NCBI GenBank assembly: GCA_934552825.1
Contig: CAKTEQ010000001.1
Location: 62,001 to 126,000, forward strand
Direction of reading: 5' to 3'
From: an uncultured Oscillospiraceae bacterium
Lineage (GTDB): Bacteria > Bacillota > Clostridia > Oscillospirales > Oscillospiraceae
Length of the DNA stretch: 64,000 bases
Shown here: positions 24,349 to 33,195 of the stretch, piece by piece
How the letters are laid out: each line of letters begins with the position of its first letter
Position numbering within the stretch: position 1 is the stretch's first letter
Program-made: the position numbers and the translations under genes
Notes under the pieces: model-generated
The model's input: the letters and a program-made list of their open reading frames with translations, nothing else
Told to the model about the DNA's origin: nothing
Database searches by the model: none

Positions 24349-24951
24349 TCACCCTTTTTCAGCAGTTCCGTCGGGCATCTCCAGCTTTATCTGTCTTGGG
24401 TCCTCCGCCTCAGCGGCAGTCACGGTGAGGAGATTCCCCTCATCGTCCACCAGATCCGGCAGCTCGTCCAGACTTTCCATTCCGAAAGTCCTCAGGAAAT
24501 TCTCCGTCGTCCGGTAGAGCTTCGGGCGCCCCGGCACGGCGAGAGTGCCCGCCTCGCAGATAAGATTGCGGTCCAGCAGAAGACCCACCGTATACGAGCT
24601 GTCAACCCCCCGTACCTGCTCAATATACCCTCTTGTAGTTGGCTGGTAATAGGCGACTATCGTGAGCGTCTCCAGTGCCGCGGGTGATAGCTTGGGCGGT
24701 TTGCGGGTCTCGAGGGTCTTCTGTATCAGCTCCCCCAGTTCCGGCGCCGAGCAGAGCTGCACGCTGTCCTCCATACGCAGAAGGCGTATTCCCCGGCGCT
24801 CATAGCTGTAAAAATCAGCCAGCTCTCTGACAGCCTGCTCCACCTGCTCCCGGCTCACCTCAAGGCACCGGGCTATGCGCGAGATATCCACGCTCTCACC
24901 AGATGCAAACAGGATACCCTCCACGGCGGACACTATTTCTTTATGTTCCAT
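24349..24951 (-). CDS. scpB: Segregation and condensation protein B
   Basis: About 200 residues with two winged-helix modules: IVSAVEGILFASGESVDISRIA, and later LSPAALETLTIVAYYQPTTRG with EQVRGVDSSYTVGLLLDRNLI, a signature of ScpB. It bridges ScpA and the SMC ATPase in chromosome condensation. The ATG at 24951 has GAGGTG seven bases ahead; a longer frame to 25008 overlaps scpA heavily. Only four bases separate it from the scpA stop. Confidence 0.95.
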   Translation of the reverse strand: MEHKEIVSAVEGILFASGESVDISRIARCLEVSREQVEQAVRELADFYSYERRGIRLLRMEDSVQLCSAPELGELIQKTLETRKPPKLSPAALETLTIVAYYQPTTRGYIEQVRGVDSSYTVGLLLDRNLICEAGTLAVPGRPKLYRTTENFLRTFGMESLDELPDLVDDEGNLLTVTAAEAEDPRQIKLEMPDGTAEKG

Positions 24952-24955
24952 GGAA

Positions 24956-25768
24956 TTACACCTCGTCACTCTGAATATCGTCGTCCAGCATCCCGGGCTC
25001 TCCGCCACAATATGTGACCCGCTCCTCGGTCCCGTCTTCTCCGCCGACGAAGCGGACTATGCCGGTCTTGCACATCTCCAGCAGGGCAATAAATGTCGCC
25101 ACTATTTCCGAGCGGCTCCGGCTACCCTGGAACATGGCCCGCAGCTTCGCCGAACCCACCGTTATAAGCCGCCGCACCAGCTCCGCCGCCTTGCTCTTGA
25201 CAGGAAAAGGCTGCGTGCCTACGATGCCGTTGAATGCGGATATCGGGGGCGGCAGCGCCTGGCGGCTCCTCTCAACTATGGAGTTCATCGCCCGCAGCAG
25301 ATCCTTTTTGTCGTGCTCATAGCGGTAGGTCTTGTCTTTTTTATAGGGCTCAGGCAGTTTTGTGAATATACTGCGTCCGAATTCAGCTTTCGGCGCCAGC
25401 TCCGCCGCCCGCTCGCTTATCTTCCCGTATATTTCATGGCGGCGTCGCTCCTCCAGGCTGCGCATCAGCTCCTCCAGTTCGGAGACTGTCTCCTCGTCTC
25501 CGGCTGTGAGCAGCATCTTCGTCTTTAGATACATAAGATGGCTCGCCATAATGACAAACTCGCTGGCTATCTCAAGGTCCAGCCGCTTCATCTCGTCCAG
25601 ATATTCAAGGTACTGCTCCAGAATAAGAGATATCTGGATGTCCCTTATCTCTATCTTATTCCTGCTGAGCAATGCGAGGATCAGGTCAAGAGGACCGTTA
25701 AAGTCCTCCATGTTCTCCGCCTTCGCCTTTATTATTCCTTGGAGATGATATACCGGCGTCTGTTCCAT
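24956..25768 (-). CDS. scpA: Segregation and condensation protein A
   Basis: A kleisin of about 270 residues. The N-terminal SMC-binding part reads FNGPLDLILALLSRNKIEIRDI, followed by ASEFVIMASHLMYLKTKMLL. A charged middle and a C-terminal winged helix (VATFIALLEMCKTGIV) that contacts the other SMC head follow. The start at MEQTPVYHL (25768) has AAGGGGG at good spacing; the ATG six bases upstream is too close. It is coupled with scpB and sits downstream of the M50 protease gene. Confidence 0.95.
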   Translation of the reverse strand: MEQTPVYHLQGIIKAKAENMEDFNGPLDLILALLSRNKIEIRDIQISLILEQYLEYLDEMKRLDLEIASEFVIMASHLMYLKTKMLLTAGDEETVSELEELMRSLEERRRHEIYGKISERAAELAPKAEFGRSIFTKLPEPYKKDKTYRYEHDKKDLLRAMNSIVERSRQALPPPISAFNGIVGTQPFPVKSKAAELVRRLITVGSAKLRAMFQGSRSRSEIVATFIALLEMCKTGIVRFVGGEDGTEERVTYCGGEPGMLDDDIQSDEV

Positions 25769-25780
25769 GGGCATCCCCCT

Positions 25781-26455
25781 TCATATAAACAGGGACATTA
25801 TATCCCTCGGGAACATCGTTATTATGCAGAACTTGTCTATTACCCAGCTTCCTATGGAGACAATGAACCGGTTGACCACGCCCACATAGCAAAGCAGGAA
25901 CACGATTATCATGAAGTACTTCTCTATCCTCATGAGCTTCAGATACATATCGTCCGGCAGGAAGGAGAAGACGACCTTGGAACCGTCCAGTGGCGGTATG
26001 GGTATCAGGTTGAACAGCCCCAGGAATGTGCTGCGTATCGCCATGAACACCAATATCATAAACACATACCAGCCCACCGTTGTCGTGATGAAACTCGTGC
26101 GCACCAGCACGGATGAAATCCCAAGTACCACCAGCGCCAGCACAAAATTCGCCGCAGGTCCCGCCAGGGCGCACAGCGCCATGCCGCCCTTCGGGTTCTT
26201 AAAGCGGCGCATATCTATGGGCACAGGCTTTGCCCAGCCGAAGCCCAGCGTCACCATCATTATAAGACCCAGTATGTCGATATGCTTCAGGGGGTTCAGG
26301 CTGAGCCTGCCCCGGTCCTTCGCTGTGGTGTCCCCCAGCTTGTATGCGGCAAAGCCGTGGGCCATCTCGTGGAACACTATGCAGGGCAGTGCCACCAGCA
26401 GGTTTATTAAGTAGGGCAGTATCCTCTGCCATTCAAAGCCTTTAAGTATATTCAT
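25781..26455 (-). CDS. Site-2-protease-family (M50B) membrane metalloprotease
   Basis: The 224-residue protein carries the zinc motif HExxH as VFHEMAHGFAAYKLG within an N-terminal membrane segment and the second metal-binding motif as FNLIPIPPLDGSKV. About five hydrophobic segments are visible (INLLVALPCIVFH, ILGLIMMVTLGF, FVLALVVLGISSVL, WYVFMILVFMAI, YFMIIVFLLCYVG). This matches short rhomboid-like S2P proteins found between engB and scpA in Clostridia. The start overlaps the engB stop by four bases. The substrate is unknown. It differs from SpoIVFB and RseP in lacking CBS or PDZ domains. Confidence 0.9.
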   Translation of the reverse strand: MNILKGFEWQRILPYLINLLVALPCIVFHEMAHGFAAYKLGDTTAKDRGRLSLNPLKHIDILGLIMMVTLGFGWAKPVPIDMRRFKNPKGGMALCALAGPAANFVLALVVLGISSVLVRTSFITTTVGWYVFMILVFMAIRSTFLGLFNLIPIPPLDGSKVVFSFLPDDMYLKLMRIEKYFMIIVFLLCYVGVVNRFIVSIGSWVIDKFCIITMFPRDIMSLFI

Positions 26456-27048
26456 AAGAGTTTTTCCGTCTCGCTCAGCAGCAGCGCGATAAGTTCTTCC
26501 CTGCCCGTGCCTTTTTCCGCGGAGAATGGCACGAGAGGCGTCTCATCCGAGAGCCCAAGGGTCTCTCTTATCCGGGCAAAATTTCCCTCCATCTCGCTCT
26601 TCTTGAGCTTATCCAGCTTGTTTGCCACTACTATGAAGGGCATTCCCGTCTCAACGAACCAGTTTGCCATGGTGCAGTCGTCCGCCGTAGGCTTATGCCG
26701 GGCGTCCACAATAAGCACGCCCACGCTGATAAGCCCGGATGCGAAATACGTCTCCATCAGTCTTCCCCAGCGGTCCCGCTCCGCCTTTGAGACTTTGGCG
26801 TATCCATAGCCCGGCAGGTCCACAAGATAGAGCTTTTTATCGATAAGAAAATAATTAATATGGGTAGTCTTCCCGGGCGCCGCGCCCACTCTGGCAAAAT
26901 TCTTCCTGTTGAGTATACGGTTTATCACGGAGGATTTCCCCACGTTGGACCGCCCCGCGAAAGCGAGCTGAGGAAGGCGGTCCTCCGGAAAATCCTTTTT
27001 ACTTGTGGCGGAGCGGATAAACTCCGTCTTTTGCAGATTTACTTCCAT
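26452..27048 (-). CDS. engB: Ribosome biogenesis GTPase EngB/YsxC
   Basis: A 198-residue TrmE-Era-EngA-EngB-type GTPase. G1 is AGRSNVGKSS (near residues 31-40), G2 region GKTTHINYF, G3 VDLPGYGYAKV, G4 VANKLDKL and G5 FSAEKGTG. It acts in 50S subunit assembly. The gene follows lon by 19 bases, the order typical of Bacillus and Clostridia. Confidence 0.96.
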   Translation of the reverse strand: MEVNLQKTEFIRSATSKKDFPEDRLPQLAFAGRSNVGKSSVINRILNRKNFARVGAAPGKTTHINYFLIDKKLYLVDLPGYGYAKVSKAERDRWGRLMETYFASGLISVGVLIVDARHKPTADDCTMANWFVETGMPFIVVANKLDKLKKSEMEGNFARIRETLGLSDETPLVPFSAEKGTGREELIALLLSETEKLL

Positions 27049-27067
27049 TTTCCGTCTCCGCCCTTTC

Positions 27068-29506
27068 TCACTGTCTTATCCGGCTCGGCTCAGCCTTGGG
27101 TTCCGGGATAACATAGCTCTCGCTCTGAGTCTTTTCCTCGACCCTAAAGGGCTTGAAACCGGAGAAATCCACCGCTTCCTTTATGACCTTATCCACGTCC
27201 GTCACCGTCACGAAGTTCAGTGCGTTTCTCACGAGGGGGTCTATCTCCTTCAGGTCTTTTTCATTGTCCGCGGGTATGATGACTGTCTTTATGCCGTTGC
27301 GCATTGCGGCCATCGTCTTTTCCCGCAGCCCGCCTATTGGCAGCACCCGGCCTCTCAGAGTTACTTCGCCCGTCATCGCCACAGACCGGCGCACCGGCGC
27401 GCCCGTGAGCGCCGATACGATAGCCGTCGTGACAGAAACACCGGCACTCGGACCATCCTTGGGTACGGCCCCCTCCGGGAAATGAATGTGTATGTCCTTT
27501 GTATTGTAAAAGTTCGGATCAATGCCCAGGCTGTCACAGCGGCTGCGAATGCAGGTGACGGCAGTCCTGGCGGACTCCTTCATAACATCCCCCAGGTTCC
27601 CCGTCAGCTCTATCTTGCCTGTTCCCGGGAGGACCGAGCACTCCACCTCAAGGAGCTCTCCGCCCACGCTGGTCCACGCCAGCCCGTTCACAACGCCGAC
27701 TTCCAGTTCATTATCGATATGCTCCGGCGTAAAGCGGCGCACATCGAGATATTCCTCAAGATTTCCCGCCCTGACGGTGACTGTCTTTTCACCGCCGGAG
27801 ACGAACTTCATGGCACTGCGGCGGCAAATCTTCGCGATCTCCCGCTCCAGCACGCGCACTCCGGATTCTCTCGTGTAGCCTGCGATGATCTCCCGCAGGG
27901 CATCGTCCGTGATGCGGAGCTTCCCCCGCTTTATGCCGTGCTTTTTCACCTGTTTGGGAATAAGATGGCGCTTTGCTATCTGCACTTTCTCCTCGTCCGT
28001 ATAGCTGGGAAGCTCAATAACTTCCATCCTGTCCAGCAGGGCTCTGGGGATAGTGTCGGCTGTATTTGCGGTAGTGATGAACATGACCCGGCTCAGATCC
28101 ACGGGCACCTCCACGAAATGGTCTCTGAAGGCGTGGTTCTGCTCTGTATCCAGCACCTCCAGAAGTGCTGCCGCTGGGTCGCCCATGTGGCTGGAGCCCA
28201 TCTTGTCTATCTCGTCCAGCACCATGACCGGGTTGTTTACCCCCACCTGACACAGGGCGTTGATTACTCTGCCGGGCATCGCGCCCACGTATGTCTTTCT
28301 GTGACCTCTTATATCGCTCTCGTCCCGGACACCGCCCAGGCTTACTCGCACGGCTTTGCGGTTGAGCGCCTTTGCTATGCTCATGGCGATGGAGGTCTTG
28401 CCCACGCCGGGAGGGCCCACCAGGCATATGGTTTGCCCGGGTACGTCCGGCGTCAGCTTGCGCACGGCGACAGTCTCAAGAATACGCTCCTTCACTTTTT
28501 CCAGACCGTAATGCTCCCCGTTAAGGACCTTTTCGGTAGCCTCGACGCTTATACGCTCTTTTGTGGACTTATCCCAGGGGATATCCAGGCAAATGTCCAG
28601 ATAATTGCGCAGCACAGCCGCCTCCTGGGAGCCGAAGGGCTGCTTTGCCATACGGCTGAGCTCCTTGAGAAGCTTATCCTTCACGTCCTGAGACGCGCCC
28701 AACTTCTCTATATTGGCTTTATACTTATCCTGCTCCTCGAAGGTGTCATCACCCTCGCCGAGCTCCCGCTGGATAACCTTCAGCTGTTCCCGCAGAACAT
28801 AGTCCTTCTGGTTGCGGTTCATCTGATCCTGGACTTTTTCGGCTATGCCCTGCTCCAGGACAAGTATCTCGTTCTCCCGCTTGAGTATTTTCTGCACCAT
28901 TTTGAGGCGCTTTATGGGCTGCAGTTCCTCCAGAACTCCCTGCTTCTCAGCGTGGCGGATGAGGATATTCTGGGCGATATAGTCAGAAATATATCCGGCG
29001 TCCGTGCTTGCGAGCACGTTTTCCAGCACCTCCGGCGTCGGCTTTGGGGCCAGATTCACGTATTGCTCAAAAAGCTCGCAGCAATATCTGATAAGCGCCT
29101 CGGTGGTGGGTGTATTCTTTCTGCTTTCCGGCGGAGCTATGCGCTCCACAACGGTATGGAAGCATGGACTCTCCTGCTCGATTGTAAGGAGCTTCGCTCT
29201 GCAGACGCCTTCCACCATCACCCGCACCGTGCTCTCGTTAGGCAGGCGGAGCACCTGCTTGATAATGCATATGGTGCCCACGGTGTAGAGATCATCACGC
29301 CTGGGGTCATCGGTGCGCGCGTCCTTCTGAGCGAGGAGGAATATCCTTCTCGAGCCCGCCATACACTCTTCCAGCGCCTTTATGGATTTTTCCCTGCCCA
29401 CGTCGAAATGCATGAGCATTCTCGGGAATATAGTCAGCCCGCGCAGGGCGAGCATTGGTATTTTCTCAAATGCCGAGTTGGTATCTGTAATGATTGTTTC
29501 GCTCAT
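27068..29506 (-). CDS. lon: ATP-dependent protease Lon
   Basis: A 812-residue LonA. The N-terminal substrate domain starts at KIPMLALRGLTIFPRM. The AAA+ module has Walker A GPPGVGKTS near residue 365 and Walker B VMVLDEIDKM. The protease domain carries Ser687 (PKDGPSAGVS) and Lys730 (GGLREKTMAAMR), spaced exactly as in E. coli Lon. It degrades misfolded and regulatory proteins. No membrane segment is present, so it is LonA rather than LonB. It is followed closely by engB; a 137-base gap with two hairpins separates it from clpX upstream. Confidence 0.97.
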   Translation of the reverse strand: MSETIITDTNSAFEKIPMLALRGLTIFPRMLMHFDVGREKSIKALEECMAGSRRIFLLAQKDARTDDPRRDDLYTVGTICIIKQVLRLPNESTVRVMVEGVCRAKLLTIEQESPCFHTVVERIAPPESRKNTPTTEALIRYCCELFEQYVNLAPKPTPEVLENVLASTDAGYISDYIAQNILIRHAEKQGVLEELQPIKRLKMVQKILKRENEILVLEQGIAEKVQDQMNRNQKDYVLREQLKVIQRELGEGDDTFEEQDKYKANIEKLGASQDVKDKLLKELSRMAKQPFGSQEAAVLRNYLDICLDIPWDKSTKERISVEATEKVLNGEHYGLEKVKERILETVAVRKLTPDVPGQTICLVGPPGVGKTSIAMSIAKALNRKAVRVSLGGVRDESDIRGHRKTYVGAMPGRVINALCQVGVNNPVMVLDEIDKMGSSHMGDPAAALLEVLDTEQNHAFRDHFVEVPVDLSRVMFITTANTADTIPRALLDRMEVIELPSYTDEEKVQIAKRHLIPKQVKKHGIKRGKLRITDDALREIIAGYTRESGVRVLEREIAKICRRSAMKFVSGGEKTVTVRAGNLEEYLDVRRFTPEHIDNELEVGVVNGLAWTSVGGELLEVECSVLPGTGKIELTGNLGDVMKESARTAVTCIRSRCDSLGIDPNFYNTKDIHIHFPEGAVPKDGPSAGVSVTTAIVSALTGAPVRRSVAMTGEVTLRGRVLPIGGLREKTMAAMRNGIKTVIIPADNEKDLKEIDPLVRNALNFVTVTDVDKVIKEAVDFSGFKPFRVEEKTQSESYVIPEPKAEPSRIRQ

Positions 29507-29539
29507 ATATAAAATGTCTCCTTAGCTAAATAGCGCAAG

Positions 29540-29567
29540 CAGCCGCACAGAGTTCCCCGTGCGGCTG
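29540..29567. other. Hairpin between clpX and lon
   Basis: CAGCCGCAC and GTGCGGCTG pair perfectly over a ten-base loop. In lon sense no T-run follows; on the plus strand GAGATTTTT follows. It may be a stability element rather than a terminator for clpX. Confidence 0.45.
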
Positions 29568-29588
29568 AGATTTTTAAGCTGAGGGGGC

Positions 29589-29609
29589 TGCGGCGCCGTC
29601 AGCGCCGCA
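29589..29609. other. Second hairpin in clpX-lon gap
   Basis: TGCGGCGC and GCGCCGCA pair over a five-base loop, about 35 bases after the clpX stop. No T-run follows. Confidence 0.4.
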
Positions 29610-29643
29610 CTCTTGCTCAACCGGTGTCCGGGCTGCAGCGCAC

Positions 29644-30876
29644 TCAGGCACGCACATACTCCGGCTCTTCCTCTTTTCTGACTGCTTTGTCGGTCACGAT
29701 GACCTTTTTGACATCAGGCTCGGAGGGCACTTCGTACATGACCTTCGTCATCACATCCTCCATTACGGAGCGCAGACCTCTGGCGCCTATCTGCCGCTCT
29801 ATCGCCTTGTCGGCGATGGCTTCCAGCGCCTTGTGGGTGAACTGAAGGTCAACATCGTCGTATTCCATGAGCTTTATATACTGCTTTGTCAGAGCGTTCT
29901 TCGGCTCCGTCAGGATCCTTATGAGCTCATCTCTGCCCAGATCCTGCAAAGCGACCATAACCGGCAGACGACCAACAAGCTCAGGGATTATGCCGAATTT
30001 TATAACGTCATGGGGCTGGATATCCTTGAGTATCTCGCTGATATTTCTGTCGTTCTTGCCGTGGACGGACGCTTCGAAGCCGATGCCCCTCTTGGACTGG
30101 CGGCTTTCGATTATCTTCTCGATGCCGTCAAAGGCGCCTCCGCAGATAAAGAGGATATTCTCCGTATTTATCTGGATGAACTCCTGGTGGGGGTGCTTTC
30201 TGCCGCCCTGGGGAGGCACGTTTGCCACGGTACCTTCCAGTATTTTCAGCAGCGCCTGCTGCACACCCTCGCCGGAGACGTCCCTCGTGATGGAGGTGTT
30301 CTCGCTCTTGCGGGAGATCTTATCCATTTCGTCTATATATATTATGCCCCGCTGCGCCAATTCCACATCGAAATCAGCTGCCTGCAAAAGCCTCAGCAGG
30401 ATATTTTCAACATCGTCGCCCACATAACCCGCTTCCGTAAGCGTCGTCGCGTCGGCGATCGCGAAGGGGACGTTCAGTATCTTTGCCAGAGTCTGGGCAA
30501 ACAGCGTCTTGCCGCAGCCTGTGGGACCGACAAGCAGGATATTGCTCTTCTGGAGCTCTACATCCTCTCCGCCTCCATAGTATATGCGCTTATAGTGATT
30601 GTAAACCGCGACGGAGAGCGCTATCTTCGCCTGCTCCTGGCCGATTATATACTCGTCCATGAACCGCTTTATCTCCTCCGGGCGGGGGAGCTTATCCGGT
30701 ACCTCCAGCTCTGTCTCCTCCAGGGGCTCCGGTATTTTGTCCTCGATGATGTTCATGCACAGGCGCACGCACTCGTCGCATATAAACACGCCCGGCCCGG
30801 CGATCAGTCTGCCTACCTTATCCTGGTGCTTTCCGCAGAAGGAGCACCGGACGTTCATATCTTCGTTCTTTGCCAT
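29644..30876 (-). CDS. clpX: ATP-dependent Clp protease ATPase subunit ClpX
   Basis: A 410-residue ClpX. The N-terminal zinc-binding domain shows CSFCGKHQ and CDECVRLC (four Cys). Walker A is LLVGPTGCGKT, Walker B IIYIDEMDKI, pore loop YVGDDVEN, and the ClpP-contact loop region follows IIESRQSKRGIGF. It unfolds tagged substrates for ClpP. It lies 100 bases downstream of clpP, with a hairpin in between, in the order tig-clpP-clpX-lon. Confidence 0.97.
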   Translation of the reverse strand: MAKNEDMNVRCSFCGKHQDKVGRLIAGPGVFICDECVRLCMNIIEDKIPEPLEETELEVPDKLPRPEEIKRFMDEYIIGQEQAKIALSVAVYNHYKRIYYGGGEDVELQKSNILLVGPTGCGKTLFAQTLAKILNVPFAIADATTLTEAGYVGDDVENILLRLLQAADFDVELAQRGIIYIDEMDKISRKSENTSITRDVSGEGVQQALLKILEGTVANVPPQGGRKHPHQEFIQINTENILFICGGAFDGIEKIIESRQSKRGIGFEASVHGKNDRNISEILKDIQPHDVIKFGIIPELVGRLPVMVALQDLGRDELIRILTEPKNALTKQYIKLMEYDDVDLQFTHKALEAIADKAIERQIGARGLRSVMEDVMTKVMYEVPSEPDVKKVIVTDKAVRKEEEPEYVRA

Positions 30877-30929
30877 TTATTCTCCCTCCCTTGGGGATTT
30901 GCTGCGGTCAAGTGCCGCAAACCAACTCC

Positions 30930-30954
30930 ACCGCCCGAATATTATCCGGGCGGT
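30930..30954 (-). other. Hairpin between clpP and clpX
   Basis: ACCGCCCG and CGGGCGGT pair over a nine-base AT-rich loop. There is no T-run, so read-through from clpP to clpX is likely. Confidence 0.45.
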
Positions 30955-30976
30955 GTTGAAGTCGGATCAAATGATC

Positions 30977-31558
30977 TTATCTTTTGTATATGACCTTGTC
31001 GATAAGGCCGTACTCCTTCGCCTCTTCAGCTGTAAGGAAGTGGTCTCTCTCGCAGTCCTTCGTGATCTCCTCGACGGACTTTCCCGTGTTGGATGCGAGT
31101 ATCTCATTGAGATGCTTCTTCATCTTCAGGATGCGCTCAGCCTGGATCTGGATATCCGTCGCCTGACCCTGGCTGCCGCCAGAGGGCTGATGGATCATGA
31201 TCTCAGCGTTGGGCAGGGCGATACGCTTGCCCTTTGTGCCGCTCGAGAGCAGGAATGCACCCATGGACGCCGCCATGCCTATGCAGATAGTGGAGACGTC
31301 GGGCTTGATGTACTGCATCGTGTCATATATGGCCATGCCGGAGGTTATGGAGCCGCCGGGGGAATTGATGTAGAACTGGATGTCCTTATCGGGATCCTGC
31401 GCCTCCAGATAGAGGAGCTGCGCCACGACCAGGCTCGCTGTTGTGTCGTTTACTTCCTCAGAGAGGAACACGATACGGTCATTGAGCAGTCTTGAGAAAA
31501 TATCATAGGATCTCTCGCCTCTGCTTGTCTGCTCAACTACATATGGTACCAAACTCAT
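30977..31558 (-). CDS. clpP: ATP-dependent Clp protease proteolytic subunit ClpP
   Basis: A 193-residue serine protease of standard length. The catalytic Ser98 lies in GMAASMGAFLL, His123 in MIHQPSGGSQG, and the Asp in the DHFLTAEEAKEYGLID block. The N-terminal RGERSYDIFSRLLNDRIVFL is typical. It forms the tetradecamer working with ClpX. Upstream is tig, 62 bases away, so the three are likely one operon. Confidence 0.97.
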   Translation of the reverse strand: MSLVPYVVEQTSRGERSYDIFSRLLNDRIVFLSEEVNDTTASLVVAQLLYLEAQDPDKDIQFYINSPGGSITSGMAIYDTMQYIKPDVSTICIGMAASMGAFLLSSGTKGKRIALPNAEIMIHQPSGGSQGQATDIQIQAERILKMKKHLNEILASNTGKSVEEITKDCERDHFLTAEEAKEYGLIDKVIYKR

Positions 31559-31620
31559 TTTTTAGAACTCCTTTCTCAGCCACAAAGTTACCTTAACATT
31601 CTAGCCGTAAGGAAGGAAGA

Positions 31621-33060
31621 TTATTCCTCGGTCTTTGCCTCGGGCTCGGCTTCTGTCTTTGTCTCAGCCGCAGCCTTCTTTGTGGTGGTTTTCTTTGCTG
31701 TTGTCTTCTTTGCGGCGGGCTTTTCCTCGGCAGTCTCGCCTGCGGGCTCTTCGGCAGTCTTCTTCGCCGCGGGCTTTCTCTTCTTCGTGACGACGCTCGC
31801 ATCTCTGATTATCTGCTGAGCCTTGCGGCGGCGGATATCGTTTGTGATGTCCTCTGCCTTGACGATGGACTTGACCTGGTCAACTTCCATCTTGTATGTA
31901 TCCGCCAGCATCTTGAACTCGTTCTCAATGTCCTCGTCGGTCACTTCAACGTTTTCAAGCTCCGCTACCTTGTTCAGAGCCAGCTCTGTCTTTACCATCT
32001 TCTCCGCTGTGGGTCTTGCGCCTTCCTTGATGATATCCATTGTCTGGCCCATCATCTCGGCGTACTTCTCCATGCTCAGACCCTGCTGCTGAAGCATCAT
32101 ATCCTGATCCTGGACCATCATGTCGATCTGGTTGTCCACGAGGCACTTGGGCACGTCCACCTTCATGCCGTCCAGAACCTGATCCATGATAGCTGTGAGG
32201 AAGTCTGTGTCAGCCTCCAGCTCGCGCTGCTTTGTCATTACCTTCTTCGCGTTCTCCTTGAGCGCGTCCAGAGTGTCAAACTCGGACACGTCCTGAGCGA
32301 AATCATCGTCCAGCTCAGGCAGGATCTTCTCCTTGACCTCGTGGAGCTTTATCTCGAAGACAACAGCCTTGCCGGCCAGTTCCTTGCTGGGATAGTCCTC
32401 AGGGAACGTGATGTCAATGTTCTTTGTCTCGCCGGCCTTCATGCCAACGATCTGCTCCTCAAAACCGGGGATAAAGCTGCCGGAGCCGAGAGCCAGGCTG
32501 TAATTCTCAGCAGAGCCGTTGTCAAAAGCCACGCCGTCCAGCAGGCCCTTGAAGTCGATGACGACAGTGTCACCCAGCTTTGCTTCTCTCTCAACTGTCA
32601 CAAGGCGCGCGTTGCGCTCTCTGAGAGCGTCCAGCTCCTTGTTGATATCTTCCTCTGTGACCGCTTCTACCTTGCGCTCAGCCTTGAGTCCCTTGTACTC
32701 GCCCATCTCAACTTCGGGGTACAGAGTAACTGTCGCCTTGAAGACGTAGCCGCCCACCTCGGGGAACTCTACCAGCTCCACTGCGGGGTGGTCAACGGGT
32801 TCGAGGTTTGCCTCAACAACTGCTTCTGCGTAAGCCTGAGGATATGTCAAATTGATGCCGTCTTCATAGAAAACAGATGTACCGTATGTGGCCTCGATGA
32901 CCTTTCTGGGCGCCTTGCCCTTTCTGAAGCCGGGGACAGTAATATCCTTTCTGCCCTGTCTGTAAGCCTGGTCCAGACCCTTGTCAAACTCTTCCTTTGT
33001 GACCTCAATTGTCATAACTGCGGTATTTGCCTCTGTTTTCTCGACATTTCTGAGTTTCAT
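31621..33060 (-). CDS. tig: Trigger factor with Lys/Ala-rich C-terminal tail
   Basis: Residues 1-430 form a normal trigger factor: ribosome-binding loop with GFRKGKAPRKVIE, PPIase domain (KLGDTVVIDFKGLLDG, FIPGFEEQIVGMKAGE) and the chaperone arms. The last 55 residues are low complexity, with KPAAKKTAEEPAGETAEEKP followed by KKTTAKKTTTKKAAAETKTE and an acidic end. This tail is not part of the usual fold and resembles histone-H1-like or nucleic-acid-binding tails. It could affect rRNA contact; that is inference. Good GGAGGA site; a promoter is seen at 33119-33147. Confidence 0.95.
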   Translation of the reverse strand: MKLRNVEKTEANTAVMTIEVTKEEFDKGLDQAYRQGRKDITVPGFRKGKAPRKVIEATYGTSVFYEDGINLTYPQAYAEAVVEANLEPVDHPAVELVEFPEVGGYVFKATVTLYPEVEMGEYKGLKAERKVEAVTEEDINKELDALRERNARLVTVEREAKLGDTVVIDFKGLLDGVAFDNGSAENYSLALGSGSFIPGFEEQIVGMKAGETKNIDITFPEDYPSKELAGKAVVFEIKLHEVKEKILPELDDDFAQDVSEFDTLDALKENAKKVMTKQRELEADTDFLTAIMDQVLDGMKVDVPKCLVDNQIDMMVQDQDMMLQQQGLSMEKYAEMMGQTMDIIKEGARPTAEKMVKTELALNKVAELENVEVTDEDIENEFKMLADTYKMEVDQVKSIVKAEDITNDIRRRKAQQIIRDASVVTKKRKPAAKKTAEEPAGETAEEKPAAKKTTAKKTTTKKAAAETKTEAEPEAKTEE

Positions 33061-33118
33061 TATATTTCTTCCTCCTGTGACTTAACTGCTGATGGTGCAA
33101 GCATCCATAAGCTTATCT

Positions 33119-33147
33119 ATTCTAACAGATACAAACACATATTTCCA
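33119..33147 (-). promoter_or_regulatory. Promoter for tig-clpP-clpX
   Basis: In minus sense TGGAAA (33142-33147), 17 bases, and TAGAAT (33119-33124), the latter preceded by TGT as an extended -10. It lies about 60 bases ahead of the tig start in an AT-rich stretch. Confidence 0.55.
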
Positions 33148-33195
33148 CAGTTTTTTCTTAAATTAATACATATTTTACATATTTTGAACTGAATT

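Noticed and set aside
27005..29512. 835-codon plus-strand frame opposite lon
   Set aside because: It lies exactly against a fully supported lon gene, is rich in His, Arg and Ala without any motif, and has no plausible start signal.
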